Shown here in pieces: positions 42,757 to 55,607 of a DNA stretch of 64,000 nucleotides (position 1 is the first letter of the stretch; the number at the start of each line of letters is the position of its first letter). This stretch comes from Ovis canadensis. Its lineage: Eukaryota > Chordata > Mammalia > Artiodactyla > Bovidae. The DNA lies in assembly GCF_042477335.2 (NCBI RefSeq), contig NC_091249.1, positions 50,576,001-50,640,000 on the forward strand. Reading direction: 5' to 3'. The translations under genes and the position numbers were made by a program. The notes beneath the pieces were generated by a model. That model was not told the origin of the DNA, searched no databases, and worked only from the letters and a program-made list of their open reading frames with translations.

Positions 42757-43343
42757 ATAGAGTCAATGCAGAGGTGGTCCTAAGACAGCGGAGGAATAGG
42801 ACAGGGAGACCACTTTCTCCCCAACAAATTTCATCAAAAGAACATTTGAACGCTGAGTAAATTCCACAAAACAACTTCTGAATGCCGGCAGAGGACATCA
42901 GGCGCCCAGAAAAGCAGCCCATTGTCTTCAAAAGGAGGTAGGAAAAAATATAAAAGATAAAAAGAGAGACAAAAGAGGCAAGGACAGAGATCCATCCTGG
43001 GAAGGGAGTCTTAAAAGAGAGAAGTTTCCAAACACCAGGAAGCACTCTCACTGGCAAGTCTGTGGTGAGCCTTGGAACCTCAGAGGGCAGCATAACCAGG
43101 AGGAAAAATAAATACATAATTAAAACCCACAGAATATGTGCCCAATGGTAACTCCAAGCGGAGAAGCAGCACAGACGCCCGCATCCACCACTAGCAAGCC
43201 GAGGCTGGGCAGGGAGGTGCGGGCTGCATTGCTTAGAGTAAGGACTGGGCCTGAATTCCCTGAGGGCAATCTGAAGGAACTAACTTGAGATAGCAAACCC
43301 GACTGTGGGATAGCTATCCTGCAAAAAGCCCTAACCTAAGACA

Positions 43344-44465
43344 TCCACTGGATCATGGAAAAAGCAAGACAGTTCCAGAAAAACATCTATTTCTGCTTTA
43401 TTGACTATGCCAAAGCCTTTGACTGTGTGGATCACAATAACCTGTGGAAATATCTGAAAGAGATGGGAATACCAGACCACCTGACCTGCCTCTTGAGAAA
43501 TCTGTATGCAGGTCAGGAAGCAACAGTTAGAACTGGACATGGAACAACAGACTGGTTCCAAATAGAAAAGGAGTACGTCAAGGCTGTATATTGTCACCAT
43601 GCTTATTTAACTTCTATGCAGAGTACATCATGAGAAACGCTGGACTGGAAGAAACACAAGCTGGGAGAAATATCAATAACCTCAGATATGCAGATGACAC
43701 CACGCTTATGGCAGAAAGTGAAGAGGAACTAAACAGCCTCTTGATGAAAGTGAAAGAGGAGAGTGAAAAAGTTGGCTTAAAGCTCAACATTCAAAAAACA
43801 AAGATCATGGCATCCGGTCCCATCACTTCATGGCAAATAGATGGGGAAACAGTGGAAACAGTGTCAGACTTTATTTTGGGGGCTCCAAAATCACTGCAGA
43901 TGGTGATTGCAGCCATGACATTAAAAGACGCTTACTCCTTGGAGGAAAAGTTATGATCAACCTAGATAGTATATTCAAAAGCAGAGATAATACTTTGCCG
44001 ACTAAGGTCCGTCTAGTCAAGGCTATGGTTTTTCCTGTGGTCATGTATGGATGTGAGAGTTGGACTGTGAAGAAGGCTGAGCGCTGAAGAATTGATGCGT
44101 TTGAACTGTTGTGTTGGAGAAGACTCTTGAGGGTCCCTTGGACTGCAAGGAGATCCAACCAGTCCATTCCGAGGGAGATCAACCCTGGGATTTCTTTGGA
44201 AGGAATGATGCTAAAGCTGAAGCTCCAGTACTTTGGCCACCTCATGCAAAGAGTTGACTCATTGGAAAAGACTCTGATGCTGGGAGGGATTGGGGGCAGG
44301 AGCAGAAGGGGACGATAGAGGATGAGATGGCTGGATGGTATCAGGGACTCAATGGACGTGAGTCTGAGTGAACTCTGGGAGTTGGTGATGGACAGGGAGG
44401 CCTGGCGTGCTGCGATTCATGGGGTCACAAAAAGTCGGGCACGACTGAGCGACTGAACTGAATTG
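43344..44465 (+). pseudogene. BovB insertion in the L1 5' UTR
   Basis: RT portion of BovB from CTGGATCATGGAAAAAGCAA to GCGACTGAACTGAATTG, with YADD intact at about 43689 but frameshifts at 43570-43590 and 43880. AAGACA on both sides (43338-43343, 44466-44471) is a likely short TSD. The L1 5' UTR reads straight across (CTAACCTAAGAC then ACCGCCAGG). Confidence 0.9.
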
Positions 44466-45631
44466 AAGACACCGCCAGGCCAGGCCCACTCACAGAACAA
44501 AGGAAAAAAGGACTGACTAGAGCTATCCAGCTGCGGACCGGCCCATCCCCCACCGGAGACAGGGAGGCGAGGGCAGCCAGAGCTGGAAGGGGGCAATTGT
44601 GGCCCCTGAGAGGCATCATCTACCAAACTGCAAGCAGGCTTCATTGCTAACCAAGACTTCTTGGGATTCTGGACGGTTGACGTCCACCTGAGAAGGTGCA
44701 CCAGTTGTACACCCAGAAAACTGAGTGGCAGGGACGGGGAAGGCGATAAGTCGCAGCCACCGCGCTTGCCAAACACCTGGTCACCTGAGCTGCTCAGACC
44801 TGGGAAGGGCACAAAACACATGCCCAACCAAGTCTGCACCTTTGTGGAGCACCCGAGTACCTGAACTTGAGCGGCTTAGACCTGGGAAGTGCATACAACC
44901 CAGGGCTAGCCTCAGACAGTTCCCGGCAGAGCAACCTAGAGCCTAAACAGTGTAGAGAGGGAAAGCACACATGCCGTGAGTGGGGGCACACCCACTCACA
45001 CCCACAAGACACTGGGAGACACGCCAGTTATTGTTTGCAGTGTTCCTCCCTCCCCACAGCACGACTGGACAAGCGAGCCTTAAAAAGTGTCCACCACCGC
45101 CCCCTTGTGTCAGGGTGGAAATTAGACACTGAAGAGACCAAAAAACAGAAGCTAAAACAGAGAGAACCACCTTGGAAGTGACAGATGAAGTCTTGAGGCT
45201 ACTGTAAGAATAAAACTGAAAACCAGAGACAGGAGGCTTAAGTCCAAATCCTGAGAACACTAGAGAACTCCTGACTCCAGGGAACATTAATCGATAGGAG
45301 CTCATCAAACTCCTCCATACCTACACTGAAACCAAGCACCACCCAAGGGCCAACAAGTTCCAGAGCAAGACATACCATGCAAATTCTCCAGCAACACAGG
45401 AACACAGCCCTGAGCTTCAATATACAGGCTGCCCAAAGTCACTCCAAACCCACTGATATCTCATAACTCATTACTGGACACTTCATTGCACTCCTGAGAG
45501 AAGAAATCCAGCTCCACCCACCAGAACACCAACACAAGCTTCCCTAACCAGGAAACCTTGACAAGCCACTTATACAACCCCACCCACAGCGAGGAAACTG
45601 CATAATAAAGAGAACTCCACAAACTGCCAGC

Positions 45632-45845
45632 TTCCCTGATGGCTCAGAGGTTAAAGCGTCTGCCCGCAATGCAGGAGACCCGGGTTCGATCCCTGGGTCC
45701 GATCCCTGGGTTGGGAAGATCCCCTAGAAAAGGAAATGGCAACCCACTCCAGTATTCTTGCCTGTGGACAGAGGAGCCTGGTGGGCTACAGTCTATGGGG
45801 TCGCAAAGAGTCGGACATGACTGAGCGAATTCACTTCACTTCACT
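45632..45845 (+). mobile_element. Bov-tA SINE with 16-bp TSD in the L1 5' UTR
   Basis: TTCCCTGATGGCTCAGAGGT to a TTCACTTCACTTCACT tail. Flanked by TCCACAAACTGCCAGC at 45616-45631 and 45846-45861. Contains a short internal duplication GATCCCTGGGT (about 45690-45713). Confidence 0.93.
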
Positions 45846-45900
45846 TCCACAAACTGCCAGCATACGGAAAGGCCACCCCAAACACAGCAATATAAACAGG

Positions 45901-46827
45901 ATGAAGAGACAGAGAAATACTCAGCAGGTAAAAGAACAGGATAAATGCCCACCAACCCAAACAAAAGAGGAAGAGATAGGGAATCTACCTGATAAAGAAT
46001 TCCAAATAATGATAGTGAAAATGATCCAAAATCTTGAAAACAAAATGGAGTTACAGATAAATAGCCTGCAGACAAGGAATGAGAAGATACCAGAAAGGTT
46101 TAACAAGGACCTAGAAGAAATTAAAAAAAGAGTCAATATATAATGAATAATGCAGTAAATGAGATGAAAAACACTCTGGAGGGAACCAACAGTAGAATAA
46201 TGGAGGCAGAAGATAGGATAAGTGAGGTAGAAGATAGAATGGTAGAAATAAATGAAACAGAGGAAAAAAGAAAAATGAATTAAAAGAAATGAGGACAATC
46301 TCAGAGACCTCTGGGACAATGTTAAATGCCTCAACATTCGAATCATAGGAGTCCCAGAAGAAGAAGACAAAAAGAAAGACCATGAGAAAATACTTGAGGA
46401 GATAATAGTTGAAAACTTCCCTAAAATGGGGAAGGAAATAATCACCCAAGTCCAAGAAACCCAGAGAGTCCAAAACAGGATAAATCCAAGGCAAAACACC
46501 CCAAGACACATATTAATCAAATTAACAAAGATCAAACACAAAGAACAAATATTAAAAGCAGCAAGGGAAAAACAACAAATAACACACAAGGGGATTCCCA
46601 TAAGGATAACAGCTGATCTTTCAATAGAAACTCTGCAGGCCAGGAGGGAATGGCAGGACATACTTAAAGTGATGAAAGAAAATAACCTACAGTCCAGATT
46701 ACTTTACCCAGCAAGGATCTCATTCAAATATGAAGGAGAAATCAAAAGCTTTACAGACAAGCAAAAGCTGAGAGAATTCAGCACCACCAAACCAGCTCTC
46801 CAACAAATGCTAAAGGATCTTCTCTAG
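45901..46827 (+). pseudogene. L1 ORF1 relic (RNA-binding chaperone)
   Basis: Starts MKRQRNTQQVKEQDKCPPTQ. A coiled-coil-like stretch follows (LENKMELQINSLQTRNEK). Stops interrupt the frame at about 46141, with further shifts at about 46280, and the C-terminal RNA-binding half is open from 46426 (INPRQNTPRHILIKLTKIKH) to TAG at 46825-46827. Two or more lesions, not functional. Confidence 0.88.
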
Positions 46828-46878
46828 ACAGGAAACACAGAAAGGGTGTATAAACTCGAACCCAAAACAATAAAGTAA

Positions 46879-49800
46879 ATGGCAATGAGATCATACTTAT
46901 CAATAATTACCTTAAACATAAATGGGTTGAACGCTCCAACCAAAAGACAAAGACTGGCTGAATGGATACAAAAACAAGACCCCTATATATGTTGTCTACA
47001 AGAGACCCACCTCAAAACAAGGGACACATACAGACCAAGTGAAGAGCTGGAAAAAGGTATTCCATGCAAATAGAGACCAAAAGAAAGCGGGAGTAGCAAT
47101 ACTCATATCAGATAAAATAGACTTCTGTGAAAAGAGACAAAGAAGGACACTACATAATGATCAAAGGATCAATCCAAGAAGAAGATATAACAATTATAAA
47201 TATATATGCACCCAACATAGGAGCACCGCAATATGTAAAACAAATGCTAACAAGTATGAAAGGGGAAATTAACAATAACACAATAATAGTGGGAGACTTT
47301 AATACCCCACTCACACCTTTGGATAGATCAACTAAACAGAAAATTAACAAGGAAACACAAACTTTAAATAATACAATAGACCAGTTAGATCTAATTGATA
47401 TCTATAGGACATTTCACACCAGCACAATGAATTTCACCTTTTTCTCAAGCACACATGGAAACTTCTCTAGGATAGATCATTTCCTGGGCCATAAATCAAG
47501 CCTTGGTAAATTCAAAAAATGCTTGGAAATCATTCCAAGCATCTTTTCTGACCACAGTGCAGTAAGATTAGATCTCAATTACAGGAGAAAAACTATTTTA
47601 AAATTCCAGCATATGGAGACTGAACAACACGCTGCTGAATAACCAACAAATCATAGAAGAAATCAAAAAAGAAATAAAAATATGCATAGAAATGAATGAA
47701 AATGAAAGCACAACAACCCAAAACCTGTGGGACACTGTAAAAGCAGTGCTAAGGGGAAGGTTCATAGCAATACAGGCATACCTCAAGAAACAAGAAAAAA
47801 GTCAAATAAATAACCTAACTCTACACCTAAAGCAAATAGAAAAGGAAGAAATGAAGAACCCCAGGGATAGTAGAAAGAAAGAAATCTTGAAAATTAGGGC
47901 AGAAATACATGCAAAAGAAACAAAAGAGAGCATAGCAAAAATCAACAAAGCCAAAAGCTGGTTCTTTGAGAGGATAAATAAAACTGCCAAACCACTAGCC
48001 AGACTCATCAATGAACAAAGGGAGAAAAATCAAATCAATAAAATTAGAAATGAAAATGGAGAGATCACAACAGACAACACAGAAATACAAAGGATTACAA
48101 GAGACTACTATCAGCAATTATATGCCAATAAAATGGACATCTTGGAAGAAATGGACAAATTCTTAGAAAAGTACAACTTTCCAAACCTGAACCAGGAAGA
48201 AATAGAAAATCTTAACAGACCCATCACAAGCACAGAAATTGAAACTGTAATCAGAAATCTTCCAGCAAACAAAAGCCCTGGTCCAGAGGGCTTCACAGCC
48301 GAATTCTACCAAAAATTTAGAGAAGAGCTAACACCTATCCTACTCAAACTCTTCCAGAAAATTGCAGAGGAAGGTAAACTTCCAAACTCATTCTATGAGG
48401 CCACCATCACCCTAATACCAAAACCTGACAAAGATGCCACAAAAAAAGAAAACTACAGGCCCATATCACTGATGAACATAGATGCAAAAATCCTTAAAAA
48501 AATTCTAGCAATCAGAATCCAACAACACATTAAAAAGATCATACACCATGACCAAGTGGGCTTTATCCCAGGGATGCAAGGATTCTTCAATATCCACAAA
48601 TCAATCAGTGTAATACACCACATTAACAAATTGAAAGACAAAAGCCATATGATTATCTCAATAGATGCAGAAAAAGCCTTTGACAAAATTCAACATCCAT
48701 TTATGATAAAAACCCTCCAGAAGGCAGGAATAGAAGGAACATACCTCAACATAATAAAAGCTATATATGACAAACCCACAGCAAACATTATCCTCAATGG
48801 TGAAAAATTGAAAGCGTTTCCCCTAAAGTCAGGAACAAGACAAGGGTGCCCACTCTCACCACTATTATTCAACATAGTTTTGGAAGTTTTGGCCACAGCA
48901 ATCAGAGCAGAAAAAGAAATAAAAGGAATCCAAATTGGAAAAGAAGAAGTAAAACTCTCACTGTTTGCAGATGACATGATCCTCTACATAGAAAACGCTA
49001 AAGACTCCACCAGAAAATTACTAGAGCTAATCAATGAATATATTAAAGTTGCAGGATATAAAATCAGTGCACAGAAATCCCTTGCATTTTTATACACTAA
49101 TAATGAGAAAATAGAGAAATTAAGGAAACAATTCCATTCACCATTGCAATGAAAAGAATAAAATACTTAGGAATATATCTACCTAAAGAAACAAAAGACC
49201 TAAATATAGAAAACTATAAAATAAATACTGGTGAAAGAAATCAAAGAAGACTCTAATAGATGGAGAAATATACCGTGTTCACGGATTGGAAGAATCAATA
49301 TAGTGAAAATGAGTATACTACTCAAAGCTATCTATAGATTCAGTGCAATCCCTATGAAGCTACCAAAGGTATTTTTCACAGAGCTAGAACAAATAATTTC
49401 ACAATTTGTATGGAAATACAAAACACCTCAAATAGCCAAAGCAATCTTGAGAAAGAAGAATGGAACTGGAGGAATCAACCTGCCGGACTTCAGGCTCTAC
49501 TACAAAGCCACAGTCATCAAGACAGTATGGTACTGGCACAAAGAAATATAGATCAATGGAACAAAATAGAAAGCCCAGAGATAAATCCACGCACCTATGG
49601 ACATCTTATCTTTGACAAAGGAGGCAAGAATATACAATGGAGAAAAGACAATCTCTTTAACAAATGGTGCTGGGAAAACTGGTCAACCACTTGTAAAAGA
49701 ATGAAACTAGAACACTTTCTAACACCATACACAAAAATAAACTCAAAATGGATTAAAGATCCAAACGTAAGACCAGAAACTATAAAACTCCTAGAGGAGA

Positions 49801-50631
49801 ACATAGGCAAAACACTCTCCAACATAAATCACAGCAGGATCCTCCATGACCCACTTCCCACAATATTGGAAATAAAGGCAAAAATAAACAAATGGGACCT
49901 AATTAAAATTAAAAGCTTCTGCACAAGAAAAGAAACTATAAGCAAGGTGAAAAGACAGCCTTCAGAATGGGAGAAAATAGCAAATGAAGCAACTGACAAA
50001 GAATTAATCTCAAAAATATACAAGCAACTCCTGCAGCTCAATTCCAGAAAAATAAATGACCCAATCAAAAAATGGGCCAAAGAACTGAGCAGACATTTTT
50101 TCCAAAGAAGACATACAGATGGCTAACAAACACGTGAAAAGATGCTCAACGTCACTCATTATCAGAGAAGTGCAAATCAAAATCACAATGAGGTACCATT
50201 TCACACCAGTCAGAATGGCTGCGATCCAAAAGTCTACAAGCAATAAATGCTGGAGAGGGTGTGGAGAAAAGGGAACCCTCTTACACTGTTGGTGGGAATG
50301 CAAACTAGTATAGCCGCTATGGAGAACAGTGTGGAGATTCCTTAAAATACTGGAAATAGAACTGCCTTATGACCCAGCAATCCCACTTCTGGGCATACAC
50401 ACCGAGGAAACCAGAATTGAAAGAGACACGTGTACCCCAATGTTCATCACAGCACTGTTTATGATAGCCAGGACATGGAAACAACCTAGATGTCCATCAG
50501 CAGATGAATGGATAAGAAAGCTGTGGTACATATATACAATGGACTATTACTCAGCCATTAAAAAGAATACATTTGAATCAGTTCTAATGAGGTGGATGAA
50601 ACTGGAGCCTATTATACAGCATGAAGTAAGT
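46879..50631 (+). pseudogene. L1 ORF2 relic (endonuclease and reverse transcriptase)
   Basis: Start MAMRSYLSIITLNINGLNAP of the APE-type endonuclease, with QETHLKTRDTYR and FSRIDHFLGHKSS. A stop at about 47071 and a shift at about 47640 break it. The RT is open from 47692 to 49152, with [30 protein letters not shown] and FADD (48964-48975). Shifts at about 49150-49230, 49550 and 50126 follow. The C-terminal part ([32 protein letters not shown]) ends where BovB is inserted. Confidence 0.9.
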
Positions 50632-52134
50632 CAAAGAGAGGCAATGCCAAAGAATGCTCAAACTACCACACAATTGCACTCATCTCACACGCTAGTAAAG
50701 TAATGCTCAAAATTCTCCAAGCCAGGCTTCAGCAATATGTGAACCGTGAACTTCCAGATGTTCAAGCTGGTTTTAGAAAAGACAGAGGAATCAGAGATCA
50801 AATTACCAATATCTGCTGGATCATGGAAAAAGTAAAAGAGTTCCAGAAAAACATGTATTTCTGCTTTATTGACTATGCCAAAGCCTTTGACTGTGTGGAT
50901 CACAATAAACTGGAAATTTCTGAAAGAGATGGGAATACCAGACCACCTGACCTGCCTCTGGAGAAATCTGTATGCAAGTCAGGAAGCAACAGTTAGAACT
51001 GGACATGGAACAACAGACTGGTTCCAAACAGGAAAAGGAGTACGTCAAGGCTGTATATTGTCACCCTGCTTATTTAACTTCTATGCAGAGTACATCATGA
51101 GAAACGCTGGACTGGAAGAAACACAAGCTGGAATCAAGATTGCTGGGAGAAATATCAATAACCTCAGATATGCAGATGACACCACCCTTATGGCAGAAAT
51201 TGAAGAGCAACTAAAAAGCCTCTTGATTAAAGTAAAAGAGGAGAGTGAAAAAGTTGGCTTAAAGCTCAACATTCAGAAAACGAAGATCATGGCATCCGGT
51301 CTCATCACTTCACGGGAAATAGATGGGGAAACAGTGGAAGCAGTGTCAGACTTTATTTTTGGGGGCTCCAAAATCACTGCAGATGGTGACTGCAGGCATG
51401 ACATTAAAAGACGCTTACTCCTTGGAGGAAAAGTTATGATCAACCTAGATAGTATATTCAAAAGCAGAGCCAGGGGAGGGAGGTGGGAGGGGGGTTCATG
51501 TTTGGGAATGCATGTACACCCGTGGTGGATTCATGTCAATGTATGGCAAAACCAATACAGTATTGTAAAGTAAAATAAAGTAAAAATAAAAATTTTAAAA
51601 ATAAATAAATAAAATAAGTGACATATTAAAAAAAAAAAAAAAGCAGAGCCATTACCTTGCCAACTAAGGTCCGTCTAGTCAAGGCTATGGTTTTTCCAGT
51701 AGTCATGTACGGATGTGAGAGTTGGACTGTGAAGAAGGCTGAGGGCCGAAGAATTGATGCTTTTGAACTGTGGTGTTGGAGCAGACTCTTGAGAGTCCCT
51801 TGGACTGCAAGGAGATCCAACCAGTCCATTCTGAAGGAGATCAGCCCTGGGATTTCTTTGGAAGGAATGATGCTAAAGCTTAAACTCCAGTACTTTGGCC
51901 ACCTCATGCGAAGAGTTGACTCATTGGAAAATACTTTGATGCTGGGAGGGATTGGGGGCAGGAGGAGAAGGGGATGACAGAGGATGAGATGGCTGAATGG
52001 CATCACTGACTCGATGGACGCAAGTCTGAGTGAACTCTGGGAGTTGGTGATGGAGAGGGAGGCCTGGCGTGCTGCGATTCATGGGGTGGCAAAGAGTCAG
52101 ACACGACTGAGCGACTGAACTGAACTGAACTGAA
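50632..52134 (+). pseudogene. BovB insertion near the L1 3' end, itself interrupted
   Basis: BovB RT from CAAAGAGAGGCAATGCCAAA to GCGACTGAACTGAACTGAAC. L1 reads GAAGTAAG before and CCAGAAAGG after, as in uninterrupted L1. YADD intact (about 51169-51180). Frameshift at about 50910. Split at 51473-51638 by an L1 3' end. Confidence 0.9.
51473..51638 (+). mobile_element. L1_BT-like 3' end inside BovB, 13-bp TSD
   Basis: A 166-bp insert starting GGGGAGGGAGGTGGGAGG with a long A tail. Flanked by AAAAGCAGAGCCA at 51460-51472 and 51639-51651. The innermost layer of the nest. Confidence 0.92.
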
Positions 52135-52558
52135 GCCAGAAAGGAAAACACCAACACAGTATACTAACACATATATATGGAATTTGGAAAGATGGTAATG
52201 ATAACCCTGTATGAGAGACAGCAAAAGAGACACGGATGTATAGAACAGTCTTTTGGACTCTGTGGGAGAGGGCGAGGCTGGTATGATTTGGGAGAATAAC
52301 ATTGAAACATATATACTATCATATGGGAAATGAATTTCCAGTCCAGGTTTGATGCCTGATACAGGATGCTGGGGGCTGGTGCACTGGGATGACCCAGAGG
52401 GATAATATGGGGAGGGAGGTGGGAGGGGGGTTCCAGATGGGGAGCACATGTACACCCATGGCGGATTCATATCAATGTATGGCAAAATCAATACAATATT
52501 TTAAAGTAATTAGCCTCCAATTAAAATAAATAAATTAGAAAAAAATAGAGTCAATGCA

Positions 52559-52845
52559 ATCACAGAACCCTGGCAGTACCTAAAATAGAAAAAAAAAAAA
52601 AAAACTGGCAAAGAACAAAGTTGGAGGGCTAATACTACCAGATTTCAAGACTTATTATACAGTTACAGTTATTAAAACAGTGTGGTTTTGACATCAAAAT
52701 AAACAAATAGATCAATGAAAGAAAATAGAAATAGAAAATAGTAGTCTAGAAAAAAGACATACATGTATGTAAACAACTAATTTCTGACAAAGTTGCAAAG
52801 GCAATTCAGCACAGAAGAGATAGTCATTATATTTAAAAAATAATT
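52559..52845 (+). repeat. Old L1 ORF2 (right half of host L1)
   Basis: Continues the host L1 after the TSD: GGAGGGCTAATACTACCAGA and TTATTAAAACAGTGTGGTTT are L1 ORF2 sequence in sense. Confidence 0.75.
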
Positions 52846-52846
52846 T

Positions 52847-53192
52847 TTTTTATTTATTTAAACTTTTTTTGGCTGTGCTGAGTCTTTGTTGTTGCTCAGG
52901 CTTTTCTCTAGTCGGGTAAGCAGGGGATACTCTCTAGCTGCGGTGCATGAGCTTCTCATTGCGGTGGCTTCTCTTGTTGCCAAGCATGGGTTCTAGAGCA
53001 CACAGGCTTTAGTAGCTGCAGCTCGTGGGCTCAATAGTTGTGGCTCCCAAGGTCTAGCGCACAGGCTCAAAAGCTGTGGTGCGGAAGCTTAGGTGCTCCG
53101 CAGCACGTGCGATCTTCCTGGATCAGGGATCGAACCCGTGTCTTCTGCACTGGCAGGTGAATTCATCACCACTGAGCCACCAGCAAAGCCCA
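52847..53192 (-). mobile_element. Long CHR-type SINE, antisense
   Basis: TTTTTTTGGCTGTGCTGAGT, GCGGTGGCTTCTCTTGTTGC and GAGCCACCAGCAAAGCCC, the same family as 39755-40138. Confidence 0.8.
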
Positions 53193-53687
53193 TCGTTATA
53201 ATTTCTGATGCTTAAATTTCCCCATCTTTGGCCCCTTGTAACAGTTCAACAGCTTGTTTGCTCTCTAACACACATTCCCAGCTCATCCTGTACATTACCT
53301 GCCCTCAGACTGGGATTAGTCATTTCTTCAAGGAATTCTATGATCTGTTAGCAGAAAATTATATTTAGAAACCATTGTTGGGGCTCCTCAGTAATTACAT
53401 TTAATAGACCTCTTTAGTCAACAGAATTGGGCAACACATTTTCTGTTTGAAAAAGAAAAATAAATTGTGTTCTTATTAATATTTCTAATTTAAATTTAAG
53501 ATTACAATGTTTTACTTAATCCTTTTGATTTTAGATCTATATATTTCTCTTTCACCAAAAATGTTGGTTCTCCTGCAGTGGCAGACAGATTCTTTACTAC
53601 TGTACCACCTGGGAAGCCATAAATCTTGGTTCTAAAGCATAATATAACCACTCTTTTTTGCTCTATCTACAGGAAGATATGCTATTG
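53193..53687. other. AT-rich unclassified repeat and SINE fragment
   Basis: ACTGGGATTAGTCATTTCTT and CAGAAAATTATATTTAGAAA look like a decayed old repeat I cannot name. A short antisense SINE head (about 53573-53620) is embedded. Confidence 0.4.
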
Positions 53688-53886
53688 TTGTTGTTTAGTC
53701 GCTAAGTCATGTACAACTCTTTTGTGACCCCATGCACTGTAGCCCACCAGGCGTCTCTGTTCATGGAATTTCCCAGGCAAGAATACTGGAGTAGGTTGAC
53801 AGGGATCTAGGGTATCCAGGGATCAAACCTGGGTCTCCTGAATTGGCAGGTGGATTCTTTGCCATTGAGCCACCAGGGAAACCCCC
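53688..53886 (-). mobile_element. Bov-tA SINE
   Basis: Antisense copy from TGTTTAGTCGCTAAGTCATG to GAGCCACCAGGGAAACCC. Confidence 0.9.
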
Positions 53887-53887
53887 A

Positions 53888-54168
53888 TATACAGTTTTTT
53901 TTTAAATTTATTTTTTATTGAAGTGTAATTGGTTTACAATGTTATATTAGTTTCTGATGCACAGCAAAGTGATTCAATTATACATATGCATGCACACAAA
54001 TATATATTCTTTTTCAGATTCTTTTCTATTACAGGTTATTACAAGGTATTGAATATAGTTCCCTGTGCTATACAGTAGGTCCTTGTTGTTTTATCTATTT
54101 TATATATAGTACTGCGTATCTGTTAATCCCAATCTCCTAATACCTCCTCTTCCTTTCCCTTTTGTTAC
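53888..54168 (-). repeat. Artiodactyl L1 3' end (antisense)
   Basis: TTTATTTTTTATTGAAGTGT, GGTTTACAATGTTATATTAG and TATAGTTCCCTGTGCTATAC recur at 57735/58215, 62125 and 63060, all antisense. Confidence 0.8.
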
Positions 54169-54169
54169 T

Positions 54170-54355
54170 GTTATTCAGTCGCTCAGTCATGTCTGATTCT
54201 GTGTAACCCCATGCCAGGCTTCCCTGTGCCTTCTCTCCTGGAGTTGTGCTCAAGTTCATGTCCATTGAGTCGGTAATGCCATCTATCTATCTCATTTTCT
54301 GTCACCCCCTTCTTTTCCTGCCCTCAATCTTCTGCAACATCAGGCTCTTTTCCCT
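54170..54355 (-). mobile_element. BovB 3' fragment, antisense
   Basis: CAGTCGCTCAGTCATGTCTG to CCTTCTTTTCCTGCCCTCAA, the reverse of the BovB end. Confidence 0.8.
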
Positions 54356-54419
54356 TTTGGTAACCATATATTTATTTTCTATATCTGTATAGTTTTAAAA
54401 TAACAACATCAATGTTTTT

Positions 54420-55334
54420 ACTGACCTGTGATTACTAAATATCATTTAAGATTTTTCTGTTTTTAGGATATAGCCTATTGGGAAAATGTAGGATTAATGC
54501 CCTACAGATAGTGTGTTTTAAATTCACTTGAAATTGTTATTTTCTCCGTGGTTGAGCCACTAATTTGATACACGATGTCATAGGCTAGGTCCCATAGAAA
54601 ACATAGCCTGAATCAAAAGCTACATGTTTATACTTTACTGGGGAGTGCAATTCCAAGGTATCGGGCGTGACAGAACAAGGCAGGGAGGCAAGGAACAGGG
54701 AGAAATATAGGAGGAAGGCTAATGTTTGGTAGGAACTACACTGCTCCATCCCATAGGTCTGCCTCCGAGAGACCATCTGAATGCTTGCATCTTAAGACAG
54801 CTCAACACGGAGCAGGAAATGAAAAGTTTTCATTTGGTAGATATCAGCTGTCAAAGGTCAGGGTTTTGCCCCACGGGACATGAATTCTCCCGCACTTCTG
54901 TGTAGTGCATGGGTGGACACTGTGCTGGCCCACAGTGTCTTGTATTCCAGTGGTAACAGGCAAGCTGTGGGGTGGGAGGTGCACCCACGAGGTGAAGCTC
55001 TGTCAGGTTGTGTCTGTGTAAGTGTGTCACCATGGTGGTGACTAGATAGGACCCATGTAGAGCTGGTCACCACAGAAATGGCTTAGGCGAAACAAGTGAC
55101 CAAGGGCCTTGAAGACAGGTAAAACTGCAAAGGTCCAAAGTGAAAACATGAGTCATCTGACACAGTACACCCTTGGGCCCTCAGTGTTGTTCATTCCCTC
55201 TCATTATACCTGGTCTCATCTGACAATATGGGGTCTCCTCTACTGTGGGAACAAAAGGACCGCACTCCTTCTGAAAGGCGAAGTAAAAGTCCAGTCATTC
55301 ATAAAAATCCCTGAGACAGTTGGGTAGCTTCTCC
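54420..55334. other. Intergenic block without assignable gene or repeat
   Basis: No SINE or LINE is visible. Short frames occur on both strands without splice or coding support. Could be an old LTR (TTTACTGGGGAGTGCAATTC style), but I cannot name it. Confidence 0.4.
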
Positions 55335-55452
55335 GACTCAATGGACATGAGTTCGAGCAAGCTCCGAAAGATGGTGAAGGGGCAGGGAAGTCTGGCATGC
55401 TGCAGTCCATGGGGTCGCAAAGCGTCAGACATGACTGAGCGACTGAACAGCA
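55335..55452 (+). mobile_element. BovB/ART2A 3' fragment
   Basis: CTCCGACTCAATGGACATGA to CATGACTGAGCGACTGAACA. Confidence 0.85.
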
Positions 55453-55607
55453 ACAAGCCACAATCTCTCTTAAGACTTAGGAAAAACAAGTTAGCAAGAC
55501 AAGTTACAGTTCTCTGCAGCTGAGGCTGGTTCTGAAGCTCTAAGTGAACATTACATCATCTCCCTCCTACCATTCAGTCTAGATTTTGTCACTCTCAGCT
55601 AATACTT

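Larger units (their letters stand above)
42771..52544 (+). mobile_element. Near-complete L1_BT-like LINE with 14-bp TSD, carrying nested insertions
   Basis: Bounded by perfect ATAGAGTCAATGCA repeats (42757-42770 and 52545-52558). Parts in order are a 5' UTR (42771-45900, split by BovB and a SINE), ORF1 relic (45901-46827), ORF2 relic (46879 to about 50631), second BovB (50632-52134), 3' UTR (52135-52530) and an A-rich tail. Without nested elements it is about 6.9 kb, so close to full length. Both ORFs are broken, so it is inactive. Confidence 0.9.

Noticed and set aside
45921-46661. 246-codon minus-strand frame rich in Phe/Ser/Leu
   Set aside because: Antisense shadow of the A-rich L1 ORF1.
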